Positions 36,401-46,990 of a stretch of 64,000 bases of DNA are shown one piece after another (position 1 is the first letter of the stretch; each line of letters opens with the position of its first letter). The notes beneath the pieces are model-generated. The model was given only the letters and a program-made list of their open reading frames with translations, was not told the origin of the DNA and ran no database searches. Source of the DNA: Himantopus leucocephalus (lineage: Eukaryota; Chordata; Aves; Charadriiformes; Recurvirostridae); contig RSEF01000002.1 in assembly GCA_003993805.1 (NCBI GenBank), forward strand, positions 75,980,109-76,044,108, in the 5' to 3' direction. The position numbers and the translations under genes are program-made.

Positions 36401-39400
36401 GATTTATATCCAATAATGTGAATGTAAATTGGGTTAGATTTGGGTTAGAGAACTGATTCAAAAGTAAAAGGTAATGAAAATATGCTCAGTGAATTGATAC
36501 CTAAACTAAAGAAAGAGTGTCCTCTTAATCCTGTTGGGATAAGTCTGCACAAGTCTTGCTTACAGGCTGAGCTAACCAGCGATGGGTTGGATGTTGAGTA
36601 GCTCTGGTTACTGCAGTTCTGTGCTTGATCTAAAATGCTCTGCTGAACAGTAGGATATAAGCAAACTGGGCTTAGCACTAGGCTTACAGCGCTATATAAT
36701 ATCTCCAGCCTAAAGGACAGGTATATGAGGCATGTGTACCTGAAAAATACTATGTGGGTATACCATTAGTTCAACAACCTTGAGGAGGTCAAGAGCGGTA
36801 ACATGGAGGAGTTCAAACAGATTAGAACTTGGATAACACTAGCCCCAGAAACCAAGACAGCTGAAATCTGTATTTACAAAAACAAAGCCAAGGACTATTG
36901 CGTCTCTTAGGTCATGTAACATCTACACTGATGTTTTGAAGAAAAAATCTATAGTTTCATTTGCAAATAATGATGTGAAAGATTGTGTAAATACAGGGAA
37001 GAACAAATAAATATTACAAATTAACCTTGAGGGAAGGAGAAAGGAAGAGGAAAGGAATCAGAAACGTTTATTCCTTCGTGTGTCTATATGAGAGGACACT
37101 TTGCTGAAGAACGGACAGTAAATTAGTGAAGAGGTTGCAGTGCAAAGTACAGTCCCATGAGAAAGTTACTATAGAAGAAACAATGGTATGAACTTAAAGT
37201 GTTTCTATTACTGCATGTTAATTGCCAGGGTGCACAATTGTATTATTTAGTAAATGTGAGGTAGTCTATGCTACAGTGAAAGTGGTAACTTACATTGCTT
37301 GATGATATACAATATATAAATAAAATAATGATCTACAGATCAGCCATTTTCACTGTCATAAAGTGAGTTATCACCCTTGCTTGCCTTGTGGTAACTTATT
37401 CATGTAACAAAACTCTGACAAACACTGAAGTAAGCTATTGGAATTTGGGTGATATATATTGAGATGTTACTGAAATGGGAAATAAGCATTTTTCCTCTAA
37501 AATTTTGGCTTGTTCTAGTCTAGTGTGCCAGTCACCCTCAGAGCACTTCATTCTGGGCTTTTCATTATCAGAAGAATGAAGACAAGATGAATCCTTAACT
37601 GTTGCTTAGTATTTTAATGTTTACACTCTTTTTTCTTACTTTTTAATCCTATCTCCTGGAAAGGCAAGGGCCTCATTACTGTTATTGTCTGTCAGACTGT
37701 ACACAGGGCAAAAAGAAAGAAACATTTTTGTGACTGGGCAAAATTTTCTACGTATAAAGGCAGAGTAACCCTAATGATTTCAGTGGTTTTATTTCTTTAT
37801 TACACCAACAAAAGTGAGATGAAATTTTGTGACAGCACCTCTCTGTACCACTGAAAATGACCTAAAAATACTTTTTTAATAAAACCTGTATGTGATAGTC
37901 TTAAAGGGATACCTGGCTTTACAGTTGACATTAGAGTGTCCTTTCTTTTCAGTCTAAGTTGTCTATTCCTCCACAAGCTAGCTGGAAATATTTCTTTTCC
38001 AGAGAAGCATATGGTCTGGCTTTGTGAATGGTAAACCTCATGGGGTAGCTCCTTACTGGTTAAAAGGTTTTCAGAATATTAATCCTGAGAATCTAAATGT
38101 AAGGGAGAGATATGGGAACTATAAACTGAATTTTTATCCCCTTTTTGAAGTTTCTATCTTCTATCTGCTTGAGAGGGGCATGTTTTCAGAAAGAAGGAGA
38201 CATTGGCTGTTTGAAACTGTTTTAAGGTGTCATAAACACGATAAGAAAGTTTACTGGTCATTAAAAAAATCCAAACAAACAGTAGACAGGTATAATTAAA
38301 AATATTTCTGAACTTCAGATACATTTAAACTAACCTGTCATCCTTATATTTAAAAGCTAAATTTAATACCGCACATTTTACTTTGGTAACATTAAACTAT
38401 AAACAAATAGATTTCAAATGCTAACACACTATGAAACAGTCAGGTTATCTGGTTTTAGAGGTAGGCAGGACAGAAGAGGTGCTAAATACATAATTGTGTG
38501 GAACTTGACCTACTTAGTATATCTTTCTATATAAGCATTATGAATATTTGTTCTAAGACATTCTAGCTCTCTCTACCAACTCAAAGTTTGGGGTTTTTTC
38601 CTCTGAATTGTGTGTCACATCCTGCATTCAAAATACCTTACAGAAAACTCAGTGTCACACAGCTATGATAAAATACCTGTTCTCTGTACTCTGGCAAAAG
38701 AAAATAGTTGGGGGCAGACCACTGTGGGTTTGGATTTTTTAGCTTATAATTTAGTACACCTCGCCCACTTTGACCTGAAGTGTCCTTCATGTCTAACAGT
38801 GCGACAATAAGCATGGGTAGGATTTAGGGCTTACTCCTGTTCACATTAAATCACTGCTAAAATTCATTACATTTTCTAAGCATAAGGTAAAACTTTTAGA
38901 CAGGCATAGTTTGAATTTGAGACTTATCTGAATCAGAATGGTATAGAACAGCTGTTGGTTTAAGTAACCTGAGTGTTTAAAAATACACTAAAAATCATCT
39001 GTGGACTATGTTTTTATCAAAGGACAACATACTGTTGGCTAGAACACATATGCAGACATATCCATATCTTTGAATTTACTGAAGGAATTCAGGCATAGTC
39101 CTAATATCTAATGACTGTGAAATGAAAAACTGTTTTCAATGCTGGCCCCATTTCAACAGGGACCCCAGGTATGACTGGCTACTGTGCTGCTTACTTTGAT
39201 TTCTGTCTTAAACATTCATCCACTTGTTTTGTTAGCCTTCATTCAGAGGTCTACCTCTTAAGGCCCTTGCTCATTTTTTACCCCATAGACCCGAATCCAA
39301 AAATGTGCACCTTCTCTTGCAGGCCTGCACCTTTTGCTCTGTGTGCCCCCCCCACCAGGGGGTACATGGACATAATCTCCCCCTTTCTACAAAAACAACT

Positions 39401-39469
39401 ATATTAGCAGAGTCTCATTTGCCTATTGAAGGCCAATCTCTGCCATGAGAAAGCAGTCTTGGGATTTTC

Positions 39470-39490
39470 AATAATAATAATAATAATAAT
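39470..39490 (+). repeat. (AAT)n microsatellite
   Basis: Seven uninterrupted AAT units. Confidence 0.95.
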
Positions 39491-41329
39491 ACATAATTAG
39501 GAATTCTCTCTGATTTGGCATCATCTGCAGCTCACTGCCATTGCTATCAGAGTTAATCCGTAGGGTCAGTGCTGTTGTAAGAGAAAAGCTGCCACTGAAG
39601 AAAAGCAGAAGCATCGTTCCTTTTTACTCTTAGAGTAGTTCTGTCCTAGCTGGACTCTGTTCACTTCGTAAGAGCTGATGAGATCTCAGACCTAAGTGGT
39701 GTGGCCGCAGGCAAGTAAAAGAAAACAGAAATATAGATGTGGGAGATTTCTGTTTACAACTGTAATGCTTTAAGCAGAAACACTAAGCTGCACTTAGCAC
39801 ATTTGAATTCTGCTTTTCCAGTCTCTCCTAATAAGAATCACTCATATGAGCTAAGTATTTCCCTCAGTAACCATCCCTGCATTATTAATAACCAACTCAA
39901 TTTTGCCTGCTAGAATAAGAGCCCTCCTTTAATATGTACGGTTAGGTTCAAGTAACAGTCTTTCATGGATGCATATATTATTGGTCTTTTCCACTAATTG
40001 GTCTCAAAGTCTGTCATCAATCTTATCACCAAATCTACATTGATTGGAAGCTGTTCTCCTACTCAGATGCTAACATTCAGCTAAAGACCTGGACAGATAG
40101 GCAAGAGGAAAAGCTGAGCAAATGAATCGTGCCATGGTCCACAGCCAAACCAGCAAGAATGAAGAGACATGAAGCTATCTAATGCTCTTAGAAGAACAAA
40201 CATACTATATGTAAAAGAACATCAGAAGCAAAAATCCCTGATGGAGGCCCATGACTCTGGACCTAACCCTTCAGCTCCTAATCCATTTTGTTGCAAACAG
40301 GTCTATCACTGGAGCTAATCTCTGAAGGACATGTGTTTACGTTAAACAGTTCTGCTAATTGTTAGATTAGCCAAAAATAGACATATGAGGCACAGAGTTA
40401 GGTATTTCTGATTATAAGAGGAAAAATTTGGTGTTGGGACTATACTACGTTTCCTTTTTTTTCATTTAATATACCTAGACAAATAGTCATTATCTCTAAA
40501 GATAAACCGAATATAGTCAATGATAGAAAGAACAGGTTGCAGAAAGTCTCTGCTTACCTTAGACTGATTTATTTATGTTGGCTCTTAATCATTCTCAGCT
40601 TTTTTATCCATGTGGAAGATGTAACTCTAAATGAAAGTATTGGTTCTGAGATTTTTTTTTCTGCAAGACAATTGTTTTTTTATGACAACAAAGTTGATCT
40701 CAATTCTGATGGACAGCATAATGGGACCCATGAGGCTATCAAGCTATGGTTACCCAGTTGTGTCAGAAAAATTTTCTTCTCAAGAAATTCATTTCCCTCA
40801 CTGCACAAAGCTACGTGCTGGGGAGAGATGATGTATTGGCACACCCTTGGGACAGGGTTTTCTTTCAATAGCAGAAATGTTCTGTTAAAGGCTTTAGCAT
40901 ATATTACCTGTGTATATTTTCTACAGGTGACATACTTATTGGTTACCACTTCCTCATTGACAAGAGAAAGGTCATCTAGGGCTTTAACACTAAAGACTAA
41001 ACAACATATAACACCTACTTTGAGTTCCACTTCCTGCTCCATGGACACCACTTGCTCTCTGGGCATCCCCTGTCTCTACCAAAGTAAGAGGCACCATGAG
41101 GTTTTCACCTCCAGATCCTTCAGGAACCAGACCCTAACATCTTTGGCAGACAGTTGGACCCTACAGGACAGGTCCAGGGACCCAATTCCTTAGGCACATT
41201 GACGCTTTTGGGCAGCTGGACTTAACTCATCAGCTTTCAAGAGCCACACTAGCAGCTGAAGCATACGAGGCTGAAAACCCTGGGCCAGACTGATGACTTC
41301 CCGTCCAAGCCGTGAGGAGGACTAGCTGT

Positions 41330-41560
41330 CTGCCTAACCACGTGTGAGCCCAGCCTGCAGTGGCAGGGCAGGCAGGGACAGTGCCTGCAGGGTGGGTGGG
41401 AGGGGGTCCATGGGGCGCAGCCCTGGAGGGGGTGGCCAAGGCTTGCTTCCCTCCTGAAGCCACTGGAGGCTGGGAGCACAGGTGCTTCGGCTGCACAAGC
41501 AGCGACATGCGAGGGTGCAGCCTGGAGAGCTTCCTTTTCAGCTGACTAACCTCTTTCCTT
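41330..41560. other. GC-rich block in AT-rich surroundings, unidentified
   Basis: About 230 bases are clearly G+C rich (GGCAGGGCAGGCAGGGACAG, GTGGGTGGGAGGGGGTCC and similar), while the neighbouring kilobases are AT rich. Part of it holds G-runs that could form quadruplexes. Frames through it begin at non-ATG codons and show no domain. A pyrimidine stretch ending TTCCTTTTCAG at 41530-41540 resembles a splice acceptor. It could be a minor promoter, a noncoding exon, or a fragment of an unrecognised GC-rich repeat. Confidence 0.4.
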
Positions 41561-41596
41561 GGCAAGAAGCAACATTTCCTTGTATTTTTTTAAACA

Positions 41597-41635
41597 AGTG
41601 AGAGAGTGAGAGAGAATGCACAAGAGAGAGCGAGC
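41597..41635 (+). repeat. Imperfect (AG)n tract
   Basis: AG dinucleotides interrupted by T, AT and C over about 38 bases. Confidence 0.8.
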
Positions 41636-44600
41636 TATTTTCCTCCTCAGCATCTACTCTGGAGAGAAGCCTGGAGAGAAGGCTCTAAAATGTGTTTGCA
41701 TGTGTAATGATCTGTTAGGATAAGAGTATTCTCTCTTGTGGTGGAAACAAGGAGCTTTAGGCTTTTGATCAGGCATTTAAGCAGTGAGATTTCACCACAT
41801 TTTTGCTACTTTTCTGGAGGAGATGCATAGCAAGAGTGCCCACCCTACTCTTTCCTCCCTGCTCCTCCTAGCTCATCTTTGGTCTCTGGGAAACACTTAG
41901 ATCAGCAGTCACATCAACCATCCCGCTGTCTTTGCCTATCTAGGATGATCAGTGCCAGCTTTTGTTTAAAACTTTAGGATTTAAGGTCCTTTTTTCAGCA
42001 AATGAGAGACATTTTGTAATTTGTGTCCTCCCAAATCCTCAATCCTCCAAGTCTTTTCACCTACCGTGAGGATTTTACTGGTTTTCAGCTGTCTCTTAAC
42101 CAAATGCATAGAACAAATTTAATGCTGCTTCTCAGAGAGTTAAATTGGATTTGTCCAGATGGACACTGTTACATGCCTCCTTTATAGGTGGGATTAATTT
42201 TATTAAAACATAATCCTCTCATGCTCACATTATCCCCTTCAGACATTCTCTTTTAATCTTTTGTGAAGTAGCATTAAAACAGTTTCTGGCATTCATTAAG
42301 AATTATATTAAAATGCAGACACACCTTTTTAGGCTACAACTGCTGAAAAAAAGCAAACCTGGGATTTCCTTTACTTGGAGCTGCTCTCGGGCCCAATAGG
42401 ATATGATCAAGCAAGATGTGGTTGCAACAGTCCCATCAACATGACGACCACAGGGGCAAGAAGTAATCCTGTGACCACTCAACTGCTTTCCTTCTGGGAC
42501 AGAGGTGCAGTTTATTTTCTGCCTCCCAGCCCTGGAAATCAACGTGTGTAGCTCCATAGCCTGGCTTTGAAGGAAGGTCTAGAGAGGCTTCTGTGATTTT
42601 CCATTTCCCTCCCATGCAGCACAAGGTCTATACACCACTTAAATCCCCATCAAAATAGGGCTTAGGTAATACCTTTGGCAGAAGGGCGAGTTCCACCCAC
42701 ATTCCTCTGTGCTCATCTGGGCTGGAGAACCAGAACTGGAAAGCTGCACGTGTGGGGGGTTTTTTTACTGCTTGGAACTAAATACTTACCGTGCACCTAT
42801 TTCAGCTTTGTTTCAGGCCGTGCTTTCTGCAAAGCCAAAAACTACCTGAGTAAAAGCTGTTCATGTTAAAAATTTAGAATTCCAAGATTGAGTTGAAAGA
42901 ATAAAAATGAGAAATCTTTGCCATTCTTTAATCTTCTACTGGGAATAAGCAGAAATACTTCTCAATTACATTATTCTCCTCAAAAGAGATTCTCAGGTTT
43001 CCAAAACACTGTCAGTCAGTTATGAAACATATGCATGTTGCAAAAAAGTAAATAAATCTCTTTTGACCGGTCTCCTGATTTCTGGCAAAGCCCTACAGTA
43101 TATGTTCTTTACTATTAATAGTAGCATTTTAAAGTCCACCTATAAGTGAGAAATAAAGGAGAATTAAATATATATAGTGCAATAAAAGGCAAAGGCCTGC
43201 TGAAAAGCCACATAGAGGAGAACACAAGAGCAAAAAGAAAAGTAGTGTATTTGGAATTATTTCATTTTTAACTAAAACGCAAAAACTTGGCAATAATATT
43301 ATACATTTCAACATATAATAAGCCCTGAAGAAAATAAGGTCCTTGAGCTGTTTTTGTAAAAATGGTATTGCCTGATGTTGTAGTACCTCTGATACAGACA
43401 CCCCTCTAATGATTTGTGGAAAACAGAAGCACATTTTTTGTACATGTCACATAGCCATAAAATGAACCCACTCATCCCTGGCTAAAGGCAGTCACAGGTA
43501 ACTAGGGGATCTGAGGAAGAGCTGGAAAAACAGACACTGGAAAGAGAAAATGTAAAAAAAGAGAGGGTACAGCCACAGTGTCTGAACACAGAGATAGAAG
43601 GGTTCATGGCATGGGTGCTCTTTTTTTCTTCTGTCACTGATAAAGGCAGGTTTTCAAAACTCTTGTAATGTGGCATTAACAATGCAACTAAACCATAGTA
43701 AGTTCTCACTTAGTTAATAAAATTGCTTTATACTTTGTAGTGGTTGCTTAAGAGATCAGTTCTGAAACTGGAAAGCTCTTCAGTTAGTTCACTTTCTTAA
43801 ATCTGTCTTTTTGGAGGGTAGGGATTCATAAGGGTCTCCTAAATTATCCTATCTACCAGTATTTGCTTACCTAAGTTTTCAGCTATCCTGTGTGAACTCA
43901 GACCCAGGCCTTGACATGCCATAGGCAATGCATCAGCAGCTTTGATCTTGGACAGGTCCATGCTAATGTTGGAAATGAAACTCTGCTCCATCGTCCTCCC
44001 ATAGTAAATATCGCATTTGTAAATCAAGAGTGGGAATCTCTATGACAATTTTAACCACTCGTCTTGATTGAAGCATAAACCTACTTGTTGTCTCTGGTAT
44101 CAGCTGTGGATCTGAAGAAATCTGTCCAGCCACCTGCTCATCATTCTTCACCAAGGAGATCATCCAGACTGAAACTACTACTGCATTGGATCAGCCACCC
44201 AGCTTTCACTTGCATCATATAATGCAGTTGCAGCCATGTAGCTATTAAGCCCCGTTTGGATGAGGACCACATTAATCTGGTAGGTGCATTACATGATATT
44301 ATCTTGGCAGGATGGAACTGAAATTCCTTAGTCTGCCCAGCTCCTGGCATCTTTAGCCATCAATATCTTGGATTGCCACAGCTACCAGAATCTCAGCTAA
44401 TTAACTTAAAATCAGCCCTAGAATTTCCCAAATATTTTGCTTTGTCACTTCACATTCTAGAAATAACAGCAAATCCACATGTGATACAGCAGAAAGGGTA
44501 TTCTAGCTGCGTTTAGAATGTCCTCTCTGCTGGTTGGGCTATATTTACATTGTTACACTGAGTTCCCTGTGCACCGTTCTCATTAAGCCACATTGCCATC

Positions 44601-45210
44601 ATATAAGTGCACCTCGATATCTTTGTATGGCACTATATTGTGCCCCATAGACAAAGTCACGACTCCAAGCCATTGGTTTAACAACTGAAGAGCAAGTATT
44701 TCCAGGTCAGATGGTATGACAAAGCTCTTGCAGGTAGGCTCTGTCAAATCTTGCATTACAGTTTGAAAAGTTATGCTTTGAAAGGTTATGTCCCATCTCT
44801 TTTTTGGATGTTACCACACCTGTTGCAAGCAGACGCAGAATGGGACAGGGCAGAGTCACTGCATTTCAGAATTCTGGCACAAATTTAAATTGGTGTTCCT
44901 TTGTATACTCATGTGTTGTCTTGTTTTTGATGAATAAACAATGCTAAACAATTTTCTTATAATGCATGCTAATCCATATCATCAAAGGGTCCAAAAAGGC
45001 TGCCTTTTGTTCCAGCAAACGCTACAGCTAAAAATCTGTTTCATCCTGATAGCAAAAATCTACTTTACCTTATTGTCTACTGCAAAGATTTACCAGTTTC
45101 CTTTATGTCACCTGCTTGTATTAGGAAATCACCATCATTATATGGAAAATACATTTCCATTGTGATATGTATGTATTGTATACACATTTTTTTTCCAATT
45201 GTGGGATTTA

Positions 45211-45241
45211 TGTGTATATATATATGTATATCTCTCTATAT
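45211..45241 (+). repeat. (TG/TA/TC)n compound dinucleotide repeat
   Basis: TGTGTATATATATATGTATATCTCTCTATA-type alternation, an AT-rich compound microsatellite. Confidence 0.85.
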
Positions 45242-45533
45242 GAGTATCTTTCCTACAAAATATGTATCTAAATAATCCAATAACCTAAAAGAAAATTCTC
45301 CCTTATGTTACTTTACATTCCCACTGCAAAACTGCTACCTCTCATAAACCCCCAGCAATACTTTCCATTTGTCCTACACAGTTCCCTACACATAGCACTT
45401 CGATGAGTACTAACCCACCAGCTTGGCAAGGAGATGAACATGCTGTGGCGAGCTCTAAGCTGCGCGCATGCAGACTGTCAAAAATGATTGACTTTGGACA
45501 ACAAGTTCTAAAGTTAGTGGAGGGAGAAGGAGA

Positions 45534-45633
45534 NNNNNNNNNNNNNNNNNNNNNNNNNNNNNNNNNNNNNNNNNNNNNNNNNNNNNNNNNNNNNNNNNNN
45601 NNNNNNNNNNNNNNNNNNNNNNNNNNNNNNNNN
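45534..45633. other. Assembly gap (100 N) at a pentanucleotide microsatellite
   Basis: Exactly 100 N. The left flank (45519-45533) is purine rich, GGAGGGAGAAGGAGA, and the right flank is a pure (TCTCC)n repeat. The gap lies in low-complexity DNA of unknown length. Confidence 0.95.
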
Positions 45634-45670
45634 TCTCCTCTCCTCTCCTCTCCTCTCCTCTCCTCTCCTC
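45634..45670 (+). repeat. (TCTCC)n pentanucleotide repeat
   Basis: Seven or more exact TCTCC units begin at the first base after the gap, so the true array is probably longer. Confidence 0.95.
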
Positions 45671-45999
45671 CCTTTCCCCAAACTGCCATGTGAAGCGTGT
45701 AACATCTACTCCAAGTCAATGGAAAGGTGCCAAAGGCTGTGGCTTTAGCTCCAGTGTGTTGGCGGTGGATGGCTGGCTCTTTCTCTTCATCCTTCCCTGT
45801 CCCTTGATATGATGGTGAGCTGTACTGATTTGGGGGGATGCACCATGGCAATAGAACCAGCATGCATGAAGATACATGTGCTTCCGGTGAGAGCAGAGAC
45901 CGACTGGCTAGAGGCAGCTAAAGGGCTCAGCTGTTAAAAGTTGTGAAACAGAAATATGACTTCCTCAGAGCTTCTCTGTTGAGTTGGAGTACCAGGCAG

Positions 46000-46206
46000 G
46001 AATACAGGTGTGATGCATCAGGAATAGTTTAGGTTGGAAGGGACCCTGAAGATCATCTAGTTAATACTAGAAAAGACATGGGTTTTCAGTGGGCTCAACT
46101 AGAAGTAGAGGAAGCTGTCTAAGAGTAGGGCAATGAAAGGGTATTTTGCTGGAAGCTGAGGATCCTGCAGGATTTGAAGAAAAGGTTTGCACTGGGGAGT
46201 CTGTTT
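46000..46206. repeat. 207-bp direct duplication, copy 1 (probable assembly artefact)
   Basis: From GAATACAGGTGTGATGCATC to GGGGAGTCTGTTT this segment is repeated without any difference that I can find at 46208-46414. The copies are separated only by the N at 46207. Perfect identity and the N between them point to unmerged overlapping contig ends and not to a real duplication. Confidence 0.9.
46017..46062 (-). mobile_element. Short CR1 tail fragment
   Basis: TTTAGGTTGGAAGGGACCCT followed by GAAGATCATCTAGTTAA matches the CR1 3' untranslated stretch just inside the octamer tail, read on the minus strand. Only about 45 bases remain. The same fragment appears again at 46225-46270 because of the 207-bp assembly duplication. 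Confidence 0.6.
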
Positions 46207-46207
46207 N

Positions 46208-46414
46208 GAATACAGGTGTGATGCATCAGGAATAGTTTAGGTTGGAAGGGACCCTGAAGATCATCTAGTTAATACTAGAAAAGACATGGGTTTTCAGTGG
46301 GCTCAACTAGAAGTAGAGGAAGCTGTCTAAGAGTAGGGCAATGAAAGGGTATTTTGCTGGAAGCTGAGGATCCTGCAGGATTTGAAGAAAAGGTTTGCAC
46401 TGGGGAGTCTGTTT
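46208..46414. repeat. 207-bp direct duplication, copy 2 (probable assembly artefact)
   Basis: The second, identical copy of 46000-46206. Copy 2 continues naturally into TACTGGAGGCTGAGG, and copy 1 is preceded by unique sequence, as expected if one copy should be collapsed. Confidence 0.9.
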
Positions 46415-46629
46415 TACTGGAGGCTGAGGTGCAAGCACTTTTTAAGAATGGGGAGTGCGTAGCATAGTTTATTAGTTTGCCACAGACCTTCAAGACTGGA
46501 CTGCAAGGAAAGGCAGTACTGATCTAAAAAGATTGAGAGCTACTGGTTTGAACAGCCATTTGCTCAGTGATGCTACATATTTTGGTTTTACTTACTTTGG
46601 GGAAGTGACAACTGAACTACTGTAAGCAG

Positions 46630-46720
46630 TATCATCTCATTTTGCAAATAAAGAAACAGGTTCGGGGAAAGACACAAGGTGGTTTGGTCGATTCAGTCTT
46701 GATATCAGTCTGACTGCAGG
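46630..46720 (-). mobile_element. Possible MIR-type SINE remnant
   Basis: TCTCATTTTGCAAATAAAGA followed by AACAGG..GGGGAAAGACACAAGGT and then TCAGTCTGACTGCAGG follows the order of the reverse complement of the MIR consensus (CTCATTTTACAGATGAGGAA ... GACTTGCCCAAGGTCACAC ... GTCTGACTCCAG). It is highly diverged, as MIRs in birds are. Confidence 0.4.
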
Positions 46721-46814
46721 CAAGAAAAGAGCAAGAATTTATGAGTTAATGGACTAGCTGACAATGAGAATGATTTTAATTCGATTCTTCAACATTCTTT
46801 GACCAGTTTTAGCC

Positions 46815-46990
46815 TTTCGCCCGGTTCTGCCACAGCCTCTGGGTGACCTAAAGCGTTTAATTTCTCTAGGTCTTCTAGCAACATAACAATGAGATTCAAC
46901 ATAATTTCTCTAGATCTTCATTCCTGATGCAACATAACAAGGCTATTGTGAAAATAACTGCTTCATTCATGTTGTGAGATGATGAGAAAA
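46815..46990 (+). mobile_element. Possible MIR-type SINE remnant with a 44-bp internal duplication
   Basis: GTTCTGCCACAGCCTCTGGG, TGACCTAAAGCGTTTAATTT and CTCTAGGTCTTC, then AAGGCTATTGTGAAAATAAC, follow the MIR order (CTCTGCCAC...GTGACCTTGGGCAAGTCACTTAACCTCTCTG...CAGGGTTGTTGTGAGGAT). The middle is lengthened by a duplication: TAATTTCTCTAG(G/A)TCTTC with GCAACATAACAA occurs at about 46858 and again at 46902. Confidence 0.4.

Larger units (their letters stand above)
33497..45533. other. Noncoding DNA, no gene recognised
   Basis: Twelve kilobases of AT-rich sequence. The longest frame (40537-41193, 218 codons) starts at TTG and has no early ATG or recognisable domain, so it is not called as a gene. 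A GC-rich block at about 41330-41560 and a few microsatellites are listed separately. No recognisable transposon beyond the tail at 33436-33496. Confidence 0.65.

Noticed and set aside
40537..41193. 218-codon open frame on the plus strand with hydrophobic beginning
   Set aside because: It begins at TTG, has no ATG in its first 100 or so codons, shows no domain, and its composition matches AT-rich noncoding DNA. A signal-peptide-like start is expected by chance in T-rich sequence.
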